A stretch of 54,611 bases of DNA from assembly GCA_945897755.1 (NCBI GenBank), contig CAMDGH010000006.1, positions 1 to 54,611 of the forward strand. Direction: 5' to 3'. Under the pieces are notes generated by a model. The model saw nothing but the letters and a program-made list of their open reading frames with translations. It had not been told where the DNA came from and searched no databases. Position 1 is the first letter of the stretch. Each line of letters opens with the position of its first letter. The translations under genes and the position numbers were made by a program. This DNA comes from Chryseobacterium gleum (GTDB lineage Bacteria > Bacteroidota > Bacteroidia > Flavobacteriales_D > Crocinitomicaceae). Of this stretch, positions 1 to 8,168 are shown piece by piece.

Positions 1-27
1 ATCACCTGTGCGTGTATAAATTTTCAT
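1..27 (-). CDS. Cob(I)alamin adenosyltransferase, PduO type (first 9 codons only)
   Basis: Only the start of this minus-strand gene is inside the window. The nine visible codons read MKIYTRTGD, which matches the highly conserved N-terminus of PduO-type ATP:cob(I)alamin adenosyltransferases (MKIYT-TGDKG...). These enzymes transfer the adenosyl group of ATP to cob(I)alamin to make coenzyme B12. The start codon lies 18 bases after the stop of the upstream methyltransferase gene, so the two are probably co-transcribed. The call rests on nine residues; the rest of the gene lies outside the window. Confidence 0.65.
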
Positions 28-45
28 AGTAATTCTTATTTTAAG

Positions 46-813
46 TTAATAGCGAATTGTAAAATGTTCTTTTTCTTTGGTTTTCTTTTTTAATAAGATT
101 CCCATTCTAAATAAATCGATAGTTAGATGGTAGTTTGAATCTGTTGTAAGTAATTGCCAATAATCAAACATGTCTTGACTCCATCGAATATCATCTAAGA
201 TAAAGAGTGTTTCGTCATGTGTTACTGAATCTAGTAAATATAAATAGTTTTTTAGAGAGCTACTTCGATGATCACCATCGATATAAACAATGTCAAAGAC
301 GAGTTTGTTTGTTGATAAAAATTGTTCGAAGGTTTGGTGAACGCATTCAATGTTTTTTTGCTTGTATTTTAAGATTGATCTTTCAGCAATGGAATGTAGT
401 GTTTTATCTCCTTCAACGGTAATTATTTTTGTTGCTGCGGGACTTCCTTTTGCAAGATAAAATGTTCCCACACCCAAATTTGTGCCAAGTTCTAATGTGT
501 TTTTAGGCTTATAATGGTTACTTATGTTGTAAAGTAACGATCCATATTTTTTGCTTACTGCAGCGTTTTTATAGATAGAGGAGATACTTCGATCTACCCC
601 TTTTTTTTTACTTCCCGCACCAAAATCATGGATGATAATGTGTTCCTTTGAATATTGAAAGTCAGCGCGAAGTAGATTGAAGAATTCTTTTTGTGCGTTG
701 TTAATTTTACTTTTTAGACATTTATCTGTGAAATTATATACAAAGGGGGAATGAATACCATGTCTTTTTTTGGAGCTAACTATGTATTTTATATATTCGC
801 AGATTAAATTCAT
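46..813 (-). CDS. Class I SAM-dependent methyltransferase (O-methyltransferase-like)
   Basis: The 255-residue protein has a Rossmann methyltransferase core. The SAM-binding motif I is LELGTNLGVGTFYLA near residues 103-117, an acidic residue follows in ITVEGD, and the motif IV region is VYIDGDHR with a downstream FILDDIRW. This arrangement is typical of the Methyltransf_24/O-methyltransferase type. There is no signal peptide, so it should be cytoplasmic. The substrate cannot be told from sequence. It precedes a cobalamin adenosyltransferase gene by 18 bases and is divergent from the DUF4301 gene with only 28 bases between starts, so the promoter of that neighbour falls inside this coding region. 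Confidence 0.8.
   Translation of the reverse strand: MNLICEYIKYIVSSKKRHGIHSPFVYNFTDKCLKSKINNAQKEFFNLLRADFQYSKEHIIIHDFGAGSKKKGVDRSISSIYKNAAVSKKYGSLLYNISNHYKPKNTLELGTNLGVGTFYLAKGSPAATKIITVEGDKTLHSIAERSILKYKQKNIECVHQTFEQFLSTNKLVFDIVYIDGDHRSSSLKNYLYLLDSVTHDETLFILDDIRWSQDMFDYWQLLTTDSNYHLTIDLFRMGILLKKKTKEKEHFTIRY
769..799 (+). promoter_or_regulatory. Bacteroidota-type promoter for the DUF4301 gene
   Basis: TTTG at 769-772 is followed after exactly 19 bases by TATATTCG at 792-799, one mismatch from the TAnnTTTG minus-7 box of Bacteroidota. Transcription would start near 806, about 36 bases before the ATG at 842. It lies inside the coding region of the divergent methyltransferase gene. Confidence 0.5.
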
Positions 814-841
814 TGTACAAAGAAATGAAAAATCGAATTAA

Positions 842-2248
842 ATGAATCAATCTGTGTTTGAAAATTTAGATATTGATCAACAAAGAGATCGCGTTTTTGG
901 TCAACAGCCCGACTTAAATTTGATCTCACCATGTAAATTAGGTGAGGGTGTAATTTCTTGTCAAGAAGATCAAAAGGAATTGTTAATTGATAAATTTGAT
1001 AATTCGAACGTTAACGCTACTTTTTTTGTGCCTGCTTCGGGTTCAGGTTCTCGTATGTTTCAGTTTTTGTATGAGTTTTTAGAAGAGCCTAATGATGATA
1101 ATACAAGTCAAGTTGAGCGTTTTTTTAATCACATAGAGGATTTTTCTTTTTTTAATAAGCTTCCCCTGAGTGTAAGAAAGAAATTGCAGAAGCAAGATGT
1201 TAATTTAGATGAGTTTGTTCGTTATCTTCTTACTGACCAAGGGATGGGATATGGTGATTTACCAAAGGGTCTTATTCCCTTTCATAATATAGGTCCTTTT
1301 GTTTTGTGTCCCTACCAAGAACAATTGTTACAAGGACTGACAGTCAAGGAGTCAAATTTGAAATTTCATTTTACGATTAAACCATCGTTTGAAAAACTGA
1401 TCGATAAAAATATAAGTGCGGTAAAAGAATTTATAGGGCATGAGTTAGATGTTGAATATTCCTGTCAGAATTCTAATTCAGATGCAATTGCATTTAATAC
1501 CGCTAAAGAAACTTTATTGAGTGATGATGGAGAAATTCTTACGCGTCCTTCTGGACATGGTGCTCTTTTGCAAAATTTGAATGCAATTAAGTCTGATTTA
1601 ATTTTCATCAAAAACATTGATAATATTCAGCATTATACGCAATCTGAGTTGACTACTGAAACTTGGCGTTTTCTAGGAGGTATGGCGCTTTGGTTTCAAG
1701 AGAAAGTGTTTAAATTAATTAAAAACCCATCATTAGATGGGTTGATAAAGCTGAATAATAGATTTCAATTTTTAGATAAAAAAATAGTTGAAAATCTTAG
1801 TGATGAGGATATTGTTGAAATATTGAATCGTCCTTTTAGGGTGTGCGGAATGGTTAAAAATGAAGGGCAAGCTGGTGGTGGACCTTTTTGGGTTGAAGAA
1901 AACGGTACGGTTTCTAAGCAGATTGTTGAGAAGTCTCAAATAAAAATGCGTGGTCAGCAGTATCGTCTGATGATACAAAGCACCCATTTTAACCCTGTTT
2001 TTATTGTTGCTGCCACCAAAGATGTGAGTGGAAACTCCTTTGATTTAAATGAATTTAGCGATCCGTCAAAATTTTTTATTGTTAAAAAGAAATACAAGGG
2101 TCAGGATATTTTTTTCTCTGAGTTGCCTGGTCTTTGGAATGGGTCTATGGCTAAATGGAATTCTATTTTTGTAGATATACCTAGCCAATCTTTTAGCCCT
2201 GTTAAAACAGTTTTAGATTTATTGGGTGCGGCTCACAAAGATAGGTGA
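842..2248 (+). CDS. DUF4301 family protein, nucleotidyltransferase-like
   Basis: The 468-residue protein belongs by overall pattern to the Bacteroidota family DUF4301, which has no assigned function that I know of. Near residues 64-72 it has PASGSGSRM, followed by DLPKGLIPFH around 140-150 and RPSGHGALLQNLN around 235-247. This order, a Gly-rich loop ending in Ser-Arg-Met, a PKG-(I/L)-PF stretch and a G-H-G segment, resembles UDP-sugar pyrophosphorylases (loop, PK, GGHG). I infer a sugar-1-phosphate nucleotidyltransferase fold, but the substrate is unknown. No signal peptide is present. The gene is convergent with the DUF58 gene with 7 bases between stop codons. Confidence 0.75.
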   Translation: MNQSVFENLDIDQQRDRVFGQQPDLNLISPCKLGEGVISCQEDQKELLIDKFDNSNVNATFFVPASGSGSRMFQFLYEFLEEPNDDNTSQVERFFNHIEDFSFFNKLPLSVRKKLQKQDVNLDEFVRYLLTDQGMGYGDLPKGLIPFHNIGPFVLCPYQEQLLQGLTVKESNLKFHFTIKPSFEKLIDKNISAVKEFIGHELDVEYSCQNSNSDAIAFNTAKETLLSDDGEILTRPSGHGALLQNLNAIKSDLIFIKNIDNIQHYTQSELTTETWRFLGGMALWFQEKVFKLIKNPSLDGLIKLNNRFQFLDKKIVENLSDEDIVEILNRPFRVCGMVKNEGQAGGGPFWVEENGTVSKQIVEKSQIKMRGQQYRLMIQSTHFNPVFIVAATKDVSGNSFDLNEFSDPSKFFIVKKKYKGQDIFFSELPGLWNGSMAKWNSIFVDIPSQSFSPVKTVLDLLGAAHKDR

Positions 2249-2255
2249 TTTTCAT

Positions 2256-3170
2256 TTAAGCCATTTTTTTTCGCTTTATTAGGTATTTTTGAAGTACGGG
2301 AATCAAGGGTTCATTTGTATCAATTGAAACGAAATCAATTTTATATTGACTACAACTTAAAGCTATTTTTTCATAAAAAGCATTGATTTCTGTTGTGTAT
2401 TTTTCTTTAAATGAAGCAGGAGATAATTTTAGTTCTTCCCCACTTTCCATATCAATTAAATGTAATGGTTGATTCGAAAAATTGAAATCTAATTCAAGGT
2501 TTTTATCCATTACATTAAAGAGTACAACTTCGTGTTTGTTATGCTTTAGGTGATTTAATGATTCAATAAGGGTATTTGTTTTTGAGGGATCGTCTAAGAG
2601 GTCTGTGAAAATAAAAACAAGACTTCTTCGGTGACTCAGTTCTGCAATTTCATGAATACAGTAGGCTAAATTAGTTAAATTTGATTCTGCTTTTTTATCA
2701 AATGGCTGCCTTTTTTTTTCTAATTCATTAAATAAGTATTGTTGGTGTTGCATTGATGATTTAGCAGCTGTGTGAAGTTCTATTTTTGATGATATAAAGG
2801 TTAATCCGATTCCATCACGTTGTTTTTTTAATAATTCAATTAGGGAAGCAGCAGCTAAAATAGCGTATTCGATTTTAGAAGAAGTCCTTTCTGTTTTGAA
2901 ATACATCGAACTAGAGCAATCGATGACTATTTGGCATCTTAAATTTGTTTCTTCATCGTATTTTTTTGTGAAGAGTTTTTCTGTTCTTCCAAACAATTTC
3001 CAGTCTACATGTTTGGTAGATTCTCCTTGATTGTAATGTCTATGTTCAGCAAATTCAACTGAAAATCCATGGAAAGGACTTTTATGAAGACCGGTAATAA
3101 AACCTTCTACAACTTGTTTTGCTAGGATTTCTATAGATAGGTTTGATTTTGCGGCGGTTTTATTTTCCAT
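2256..3170 (-). CDS. DUF58 domain protein (vWA-like)
   Basis: The 304-residue protein has the DUF58 signature: GFSVEFAEHRHYNQGESTKH with a following D-W-K near residues 35-58, then a von Willebrand A-like core with a metal-site-like CSSSMYF (family D-x-S-x-S, here IDCSSSM) around 90-97. DUF58 proteins usually lie in MoxR ATPase/Bat operons linked to envelope stress or metallo-centre maturation. Here no moxR or bat gene is adjacent; instead the gene overlaps the EamA transporter gene by 11 bases and is probably co-transcribed with it. It has no obvious membrane segment. Confidence 0.85.
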   Translation of the reverse strand: MENKTAAKSNLSIEILAKQVVEGFITGLHKSPFHGFSVEFAEHRHYNQGESTKHVDWKLFGRTEKLFTKKYDEETNLRCQIVIDCSSSMYFKTERTSSKIEYAILAAASLIELLKKQRDGIGLTFISSKIELHTAAKSSMQHQQYLFNELEKKRQPFDKKAESNLTNLAYCIHEIAELSHRRSLVFIFTDLLDDPSKTNTLIESLNHLKHNKHEVVLFNVMDKNLELDFNFSNQPLHLIDMESGEELKLSPASFKEKYTTEINAFYEKIALSCSQYKIDFVSIDTNEPLIPVLQKYLIKRKKMA

Positions 3171-4116
3171 TACTATGTTTGATTACATTCATTTCTTTTA
3201 CAAAGATATTTACAATTACCCCCATTACAATGAGGAATATACCGAAAAAAACTAAAATAGGCAGCTTTTCACTGAAAAAATAATACCCAACGATAATTGC
3301 ATAAATGGAGCCTAGGTATTGAAACGGACTTATGATTGTAATGTTTCCAAGTAAAAAAGCTTTTGTCATTAAGACTTGAGCCATTTGAGTGAATATTCCC
3401 AATAAAAATAAGTAAAGCCATTCAAATGTTGTGGGGATAACAAAATCGAAAAAACACCAAATAGTCATTATGGGGATCGATAACATTGGAAAATAAATTA
3501 CAATATTTAGGGGAGTTTCAGTTGCTTTTAACTTAAGAACTGAAACGTATGCTAAGCCAGAAAAAACAGACGAACAGATTCCGATCATGATCCATTTCCA
3601 AGAAATAGTTTCCTTTATTGAGTTTAAATTCAGATCTAAATTTGATATTCCAATGAGGAAAACTCCACTCAATGCGATTAAAATACATATCCATTGCTTA
3701 ATGTTAATTCTTTCGGATAGTAAAAAAGAGGCCAAAAGTATCGTGAATATAGGAGCTAAATACTGTATTGTGGATGCAATTGCAATAGGAAGGTGGTGGA
3801 TTGTATAAAAAAAAAGAGTTAGGGCAATCATTCCTGAAAAACCACGGATCAGTAGCCATTTTTTATTTGTTCCTAAAATCGGTATTTTTCTTTTTTTTAA
3901 TATTATTGCACTGATTATAAATGAAATAACAGACCTGAAAAGTACCAACTCATGGGGTGGGTATTTTGAATGTGTTGGAAGAATCGAGGTCGTTGAAGGC
4001 GTAGAACCTAAAATTTTCACTAAGAAATTTACGATCATAAAACAAAGCCCTGAAAGTATAATATAGTTAATTCCGCGTTGAATGTCTTTATTTTTCAATA
4101 TTAAATTTTTAATCAA
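3160..4116 (-). CDS. EamA/DMT-family transporter (10 TM)
   Basis: The 318-residue protein is strongly hydrophobic, with about ten predicted membrane segments in two homologous halves, as in the drug/metabolite transporter superfamily. The first half ends in the typical LPIAIASTIQYLAPIFTILLA region, and the second has the matching FQYLGSIYAIIVGYYFFSE segment near residues 260-285. Such proteins export or import small metabolites; the substrate is not predictable. The gene is first in a two-gene minus-strand unit with the DUF58 gene, whose start overlaps the end of this one. Confidence 0.85.
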   Translation of the reverse strand: MIKNLILKNKDIQRGINYIILSGLCFMIVNFLVKILGSTPSTTSILPTHSKYPPHELVLFRSVISFIISAIILKKRKIPILGTNKKWLLIRGFSGMIALTLFFYTIHHLPIAIASTIQYLAPIFTILLASFLLSERINIKQWICILIALSGVFLIGISNLDLNLNSIKETISWKWIMIGICSSVFSGLAYVSVLKLKATETPLNIVIYFPMLSIPIMTIWCFFDFVIPTTFEWLYLFLLGIFTQMAQVLMTKAFLLGNITIISPFQYLGSIYAIIVGYYFFSEKLPILVFFGIFLIVMGVIVNIFVKEMNVIKHSNGK

Positions 4117-4198
4117 TTTTAAATTTTTGTTGTGTATGTAAAACTCTATTGTTAAATTTATGTTAAATTAGTTAACAAATTATTAACACTGACAAAAA

Positions 4199-4813
4199 AT
4201 GAAAACTTCAATTAATAACATTTTTATTACAATTTTAATGTTGATTATGGCAAATGTAGGCTTTACTCAACGAAAAAACAGAATGGTTCAGGATGTAGAT
4301 GGAAATAAATACCAAACGGTTCGTATTGGTAATCTAGACTGGATGAGTGAAAATTTGAGAACTGCCCATTTTTCATCGGGTGAATCAATTTTAGAATCAT
4401 TTGTTTCTAAGTACGATAATAACATTTATTATAGTTGGATTACAACAACCAAGGATGTTTGCCCATTGGGCTGGAGGATTCCTTCCAATGATGATTGGGA
4501 CGCTATGGAAAATCAGTTCGGAGGAGAAGATGTTGCAGGGGTAAGTTTGAAGTCTGATAATGAGGACTCATGGGGTATATTTGCTTTAATGGCTTCTAAT
4601 TCTTCGGGTTTTTCTGCGCAACCTTCTGGTTATGTAAATGAATTAGGGAAATTAAATAATAAAGGAAAGTTTGCTTATTGGTGGTCGAGTAGTGATAAGG
4701 ATTCTGAGACTGCTTGGGGCAGAGAGATTGGATTCAACCAAAAACAGGTTTATAAAGGCTATGCTTCGAAGAAAGACGGTTTATCTATTCGTTGCGTAAA
4801 GGACGTGAAATGA
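4199..4813 (+). CDS. FISUMP domain secreted protein (copy 1)
   Basis: The 204-residue protein begins with a signal peptide (about residues 1-23, hydrophobic IFITILMLIMANVGF then TQ). The mature part matches the FISUMP family (Fibrobacter succinogenes major paralogous domain): DGNKYQTVRIGNLDWMSENL near the start, CPLGWRIPSNDDW in the middle, and YWWSSSDKD, AWGREIGF and DGLSIRCVKD at the end. FISUMP domains are found in exported proteins; a general function has not been established to my knowledge. A second, related gene follows 114 bases downstream, so this is probably a tandem duplication. Confidence 0.85.
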   Translation: MKTSINNIFITILMLIMANVGFTQRKNRMVQDVDGNKYQTVRIGNLDWMSENLRTAHFSSGESILESFVSKYDNNIYYSWITTTKDVCPLGWRIPSNDDWDAMENQFGGEDVAGVSLKSDNEDSWGIFALMASNSSGFSAQPSGYVNELGKLNNKGKFAYWWSSSDKDSETAWGREIGFNQKQVYKGYASKKDGLSIRCVKDVK

Positions 4814-4927
4814 GGTTCAATGTTAAGGAATTGTTAACTATACATGTTTAGTTTCTTACATGATTATATAGATTAGATTAAGTCCATTTTTTTTCGCTAA
4901 TATTAATCTTCAAAATTTTCTGGTTCT

Positions 4928-5569
4928 ATGAAGATGTTCTTTTTATTTGTTTCTATTTTAGTCTTTTCTTTTTCGTATTCTCAACGTATTGGCCTTGGTG
5001 CTATTGACGCAGCAGGTAATAAATATAAATCAATCATTATTGGTAATCAAGAATGGTTTGAAGATAATTTAAGGACCATAAAATATTCAAATGGACAACA
5101 AATAGCTCACATTTCAGATAGTATTGTATGGAGTAAATGGGAGGAAGGTGCATTTGTTTATTATAAGCACGATACGAGACATGGTATTCTTTATAATTGG
5201 TACACTGTTAACGATGCTAGAGGCATATGTCCTATCGGATGGAAAGTGCCTTCTAATTCTGATTGGGACACTTTAATTACTTTTTTGGGTGGAAATAGAG
5301 TTGCTGGAGGAAAATTAAAAGCGCGATTGCATTGGGCTGATCCAAATACCGGAGCTACAAATGCTGTTGGTTTTCACGCTTTACCAAAAGGGTGTTATGG
5401 TATTAATGGGTCTTTTAATGGAATCGGTAGAAATGCATATTGGTGGTCGTCTTCTGAAAATGGTGAGCTAAGCGCTTGGGGTAGAGAGATTGGGTTTAAT
5501 GAGGTAGAAGTATTTGTGGGGCATGGTGATAAGAGAGATGGTCTTTCTATTCGTTGTTTGAAGGAGTAA
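4928..5569 (+). CDS. FISUMP domain secreted protein (copy 2)
   Basis: The 213-residue protein has a signal peptide (MKMFFLFVSILVFSFSYSQ) and a complete FISUMP domain: AAGNKYKSIIIGNQEWFEDN, ILYNWYTVNDARGICPIGW, YWWSSSENGELSAWGREIGF and DGLSIRCLKE. It is a clear paralogue of the upstream gene, with the same N- and C-terminal motifs, but has an insert between them (including WSKWEEGAFVYYKHD) that restores the longer, more typical FISUMP form. Copy 1 lacks that part. It is probably secreted or surface exposed; no sorting domain is visible. Confidence 0.85.
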   Translation: MKMFFLFVSILVFSFSYSQRIGLGAIDAAGNKYKSIIIGNQEWFEDNLRTIKYSNGQQIAHISDSIVWSKWEEGAFVYYKHDTRHGILYNWYTVNDARGICPIGWKVPSNSDWDTLITFLGGNRVAGGKLKARLHWADPNTGATNAVGFHALPKGCYGINGSFNGIGRNAYWWSSSENGELSAWGREIGFNEVEVFVGHGDKRDGLSIRCLKE

Positions 5570-5623
5570 TTACTTTCATTTTATTACTTCTTAAAGAAAG
5601 ACTAAAATACAAAATTAATCCAC

Positions 5624-5631
5624 TACTTTTG
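5624..5631 (+). promoter_or_regulatory. Possible minus-7 box before the MutS-like gene
   Basis: TACTTTTG fits TAnnTTTG and lies 24 bases before the ATG of the MutS-like gene. No TTTG stands 19 bases upstream, so only half of the promoter is supported. Confidence 0.3.
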
Positions 5632-5654
5632 TGTCTTTTTAGCATTCACATTCA

Positions 5655-7439
5655 ATGGAAAAAATTACTCCCTTTGATTTTTACTCAAAATATCAATTAG
5701 AATTAGAGTCAGAGTCTACTCAAAAAAGTCGTGTTTTGCTTTTTTTAGGGTTCGCTAGATTGATCGTTTTTTTTTCTTTCTTATTGATTGCCTATTTTGT
5801 GAAAGATTCTTTCTTTCATCTTCTGATTTTTTCTGTTATATTAATTCCTCTTTTTTTCTTTTTGGTTGCTAAATATGTAGGAGTCAAATTAAAGTTAAAA
5901 AGATATGCAATTTTAATTGACTTAATAACAAAGGAAAAGGCTTGTTTTAAAGGAGATTTCACTGGTTTTTCTAATGGTATTGAATTCAAAAGTGATAAGC
6001 ATCGATTTTCTAATGACCTTGATTTTTTTGTTCCGAACGGTATTTTTTCTTTTTTAAATAGAACAGCTTCTATACGGGGACAAATCCTCCTTGCTAATTC
6101 TTTGTTAGACGGTATCAATAATACGCATGAAATGAATCGCGCAATTGATTTTTTCTCATCTCATATGAAGTGGTGTCTTGAGTATCGTTTCATTGGAGAA
6201 CTTAATAAAAGCGACAGTAAGGAAAAAGAAACGTTGAAATTTTCAAAAATAGATGGCTTGTCAATTCCTGCTTTTTATAATTGGTTTTCTTTTCTTGTTC
6301 CTATGTTGATGCTCTCAGGAGCTGTGGCATGTTACTTTAATATTTTTCCATTACAGATATATGTATTTGGCGGGATTATTCTCTCTGTTCCAACTTTATT
6401 TATATTCAAGAAAATTAATTATTTTACAAGTTCTCTTCCGAAATATGAAAATTTTGTTCGAGTGCAATTAAAAAGAATTAGACTATTAAAAGAGTTTAAA
6501 GGGAAATCTGTGTTTATTGAAGAATTTACATCTCCTTTTAATGAGGGAAATCAAGATGCTGAGAAAGCCTTTAATGAATTAGAAAATATCATAAAGCGAA
6601 TGAATGCCCGTTTAAATTTAATTGTAGCATTTTTCTTTAATTTTTTAGGAGCTTATGATCTAAGGACACTTGTATTGTTATCGAGATGGAAGTCTAAATA
6701 TGTATCTAATATTGAGCTTTGGGAGCAGTTGTTGACTCAGGTTGAAGTGTTTATTTCTGGAGCTACTGTAAAGTTCAATTACCCAAATACGATTTTTGCT
6801 ACAATTAATGACGAAGAAGAAAATATAAAAGTGAGCGGAATATCTCATCCTTTAATACAGCATAAAAAGAATAAGGCAAATAATTTCAGCTTAAATGGTG
6901 ACCAACAGTTTTATATTCTTACGGGACCAAATATGGCAGGTAAAAGTACTTTTTTGAGATCTTTAGGCATCTCAATTGTTTTCGCACAAGCTGGATTTCC
7001 TGTTTTTGCTGAAGAATATAATGCTCCAACTTTGAGGTTGTTAACTTCAATGAGAAGTTCTGATGATATTAACTCTGAGAGTTCTTATTTCTTTTCAGAA
7101 TTGTCAAGGCTTCGATTTTTAGTAGATGAAATTGAACTGGGGGTAAATGGCTTTGTTTTGTTAGATGAAATTTTAAAAGGAACAAATAGTAAGGATAAGC
7201 AGGAGGGCTCAGAATTGTTTCTGAAAAAGATTAAAAGGCTTAGAGCTAAAGGGGTTATTGCTACGCATGATTTATCAATGTGCGAGCTTGAAAGTCGTGA
7301 TGTAGGATTCGCTAATTATTGTTTCGATTCGTTAATAGTGAATGATGAGTTGTTTTTTGATTATACCTTATCGAAAGGGATTTGTCAAAATATGAATGCT
7401 TCTTTTTTGCTTCGAAAAATGAATTTAGTAGATATTTGA
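5655..7439 (+). CDS. Membrane-anchored MutS-family ATPase
   Basis: The 594-residue protein ends in a MutS ATPase domain: Walker A GPNMAGKST near residue 423, MRSSDDINSESSYFFSELSRL, Walker B FVLLDEILKGTNS and the ATHD motif. It lacks the mismatch-binding domain with the Phe-x-Glu motif. Instead, the N-terminal half has two pairs of hydrophobic segments (about residues 28-75 and 205-250). Bacteroidota carry such MutS-related proteins of about 600 residues; their role is unknown to me, and general mismatch repair is unlikely. The probable location is the inner membrane with the ATPase in the cytoplasm. The outer-membrane barrel gene follows 43 bases downstream. Confidence 0.8.
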   Translation: MEKITPFDFYSKYQLELESESTQKSRVLLFLGFARLIVFFSFLLIAYFVKDSFFHLLIFSVILIPLFFFLVAKYVGVKLKLKRYAILIDLITKEKACFKGDFTGFSNGIEFKSDKHRFSNDLDFFVPNGIFSFLNRTASIRGQILLANSLLDGINNTHEMNRAIDFFSSHMKWCLEYRFIGELNKSDSKEKETLKFSKIDGLSIPAFYNWFSFLVPMLMLSGAVACYFNIFPLQIYVFGGIILSVPTLFIFKKINYFTSSLPKYENFVRVQLKRIRLLKEFKGKSVFIEEFTSPFNEGNQDAEKAFNELENIIKRMNARLNLIVAFFFNFLGAYDLRTLVLLSRWKSKYVSNIELWEQLLTQVEVFISGATVKFNYPNTIFATINDEEENIKVSGISHPLIQHKKNKANNFSLNGDQQFYILTGPNMAGKSTFLRSLGISIVFAQAGFPVFAEEYNAPTLRLLTSMRSSDDINSESSYFFSELSRLRFLVDEIELGVNGFVLLDEILKGTNSKDKQEGSELFLKKIKRLRAKGVIATHDLSMCELESRDVGFANYCFDSLIVNDELFFDYTLSKGICQNMNASFLLRKMNLVDI

Positions 7440-7482
7440 TATATCAACTAAAAATTACTAATTTCATTTTAAATAAATTTAT

Positions 7483-8166
7483 ATGCTTTTTTTCTCTCGA
7501 TTGTTTGTTTTTTTATTCTATTTTGTCATATTATGTGGTGCTTCTTTTTCTCAAGAAGCTGATGTTGAAGAAGATGATGAAATTTATTCAAGAATAAAAC
7601 CGATGCATTCGCTTAGTCTTGAAATTGGATTGCCTAATCCAATTAAAAATAAATTGTTTAATGGTTGGATGAGAGGGATTATTAATTTTTCTCCTTATTA
7701 TCATTACACGTTTGAAAACAATATTTCGTTGGCTTTGGGTGCTAATTACTCCTATTTTTGGATTAATCCTGTTGCGAGTAAAAATAATATGGGGGGAGGT
7801 ATTCATGCGATAGGGTCTTTTTTTAAGATTGGTCATGAAGATTTTTATACAGATCGGTTTGGTACTGATATCGGTGTGAAATTTGGTGGTTCAAAGCAGT
7901 TTTTTGATACAGATTATAATAGAGCAAAAGGGCTCCTATTTAAACGTGATGTCTTTTTTATTGAGCCTACGCTGGCTTTTGTTTTGACAGCGGATGAATT
8001 AACTTCATTTCGTTGGGTGTTTGGGTATATGTTTCAAAATTATGTCTTCAATCCTACTGATCTAGGAGAGTCAAATCAACCGGCTTATCACATTAAAGAA
8101 AATTCAGTTCTTACCAATTTTTTCACGTTCGGTTTCGGATTTTCTTATTATTTCAAACAACGATAG
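7483..8166 (+). CDS. Putative outer-membrane beta-barrel protein
   Basis: The 227-residue protein has a signal peptide (about residues 1-24, ending FSQ) and then alternating amphipathic strands rich in aromatic residues (YYHYTFENNISLALGANYSY, WVFGYMFQNYVF, FFTFGFGFSYYF), which is the pattern of a small outer-membrane barrel. The first mature residues are acidic. No named family is recognised. It lies 2 bases before prmC and may be co-transcribed with the MutS-like gene and the prmC-ligA pair. Confidence 0.6.
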   Translation: MLFFSRLFVFLFYFVILCGASFSQEADVEEDDEIYSRIKPMHSLSLEIGLPNPIKNKLFNGWMRGIINFSPYYHYTFENNISLALGANYSYFWINPVASKNNMGGGIHAIGSFFKIGHEDFYTDRFGTDIGVKFGGSKQFFDTDYNRAKGLLFKRDVFFIEPTLAFVLTADELTSFRWVFGYMFQNYVFNPTDLGESNQPAYHIKENSVLTNFFTFGFGFSYYFKQR

Positions 8167-8168
8167 AG

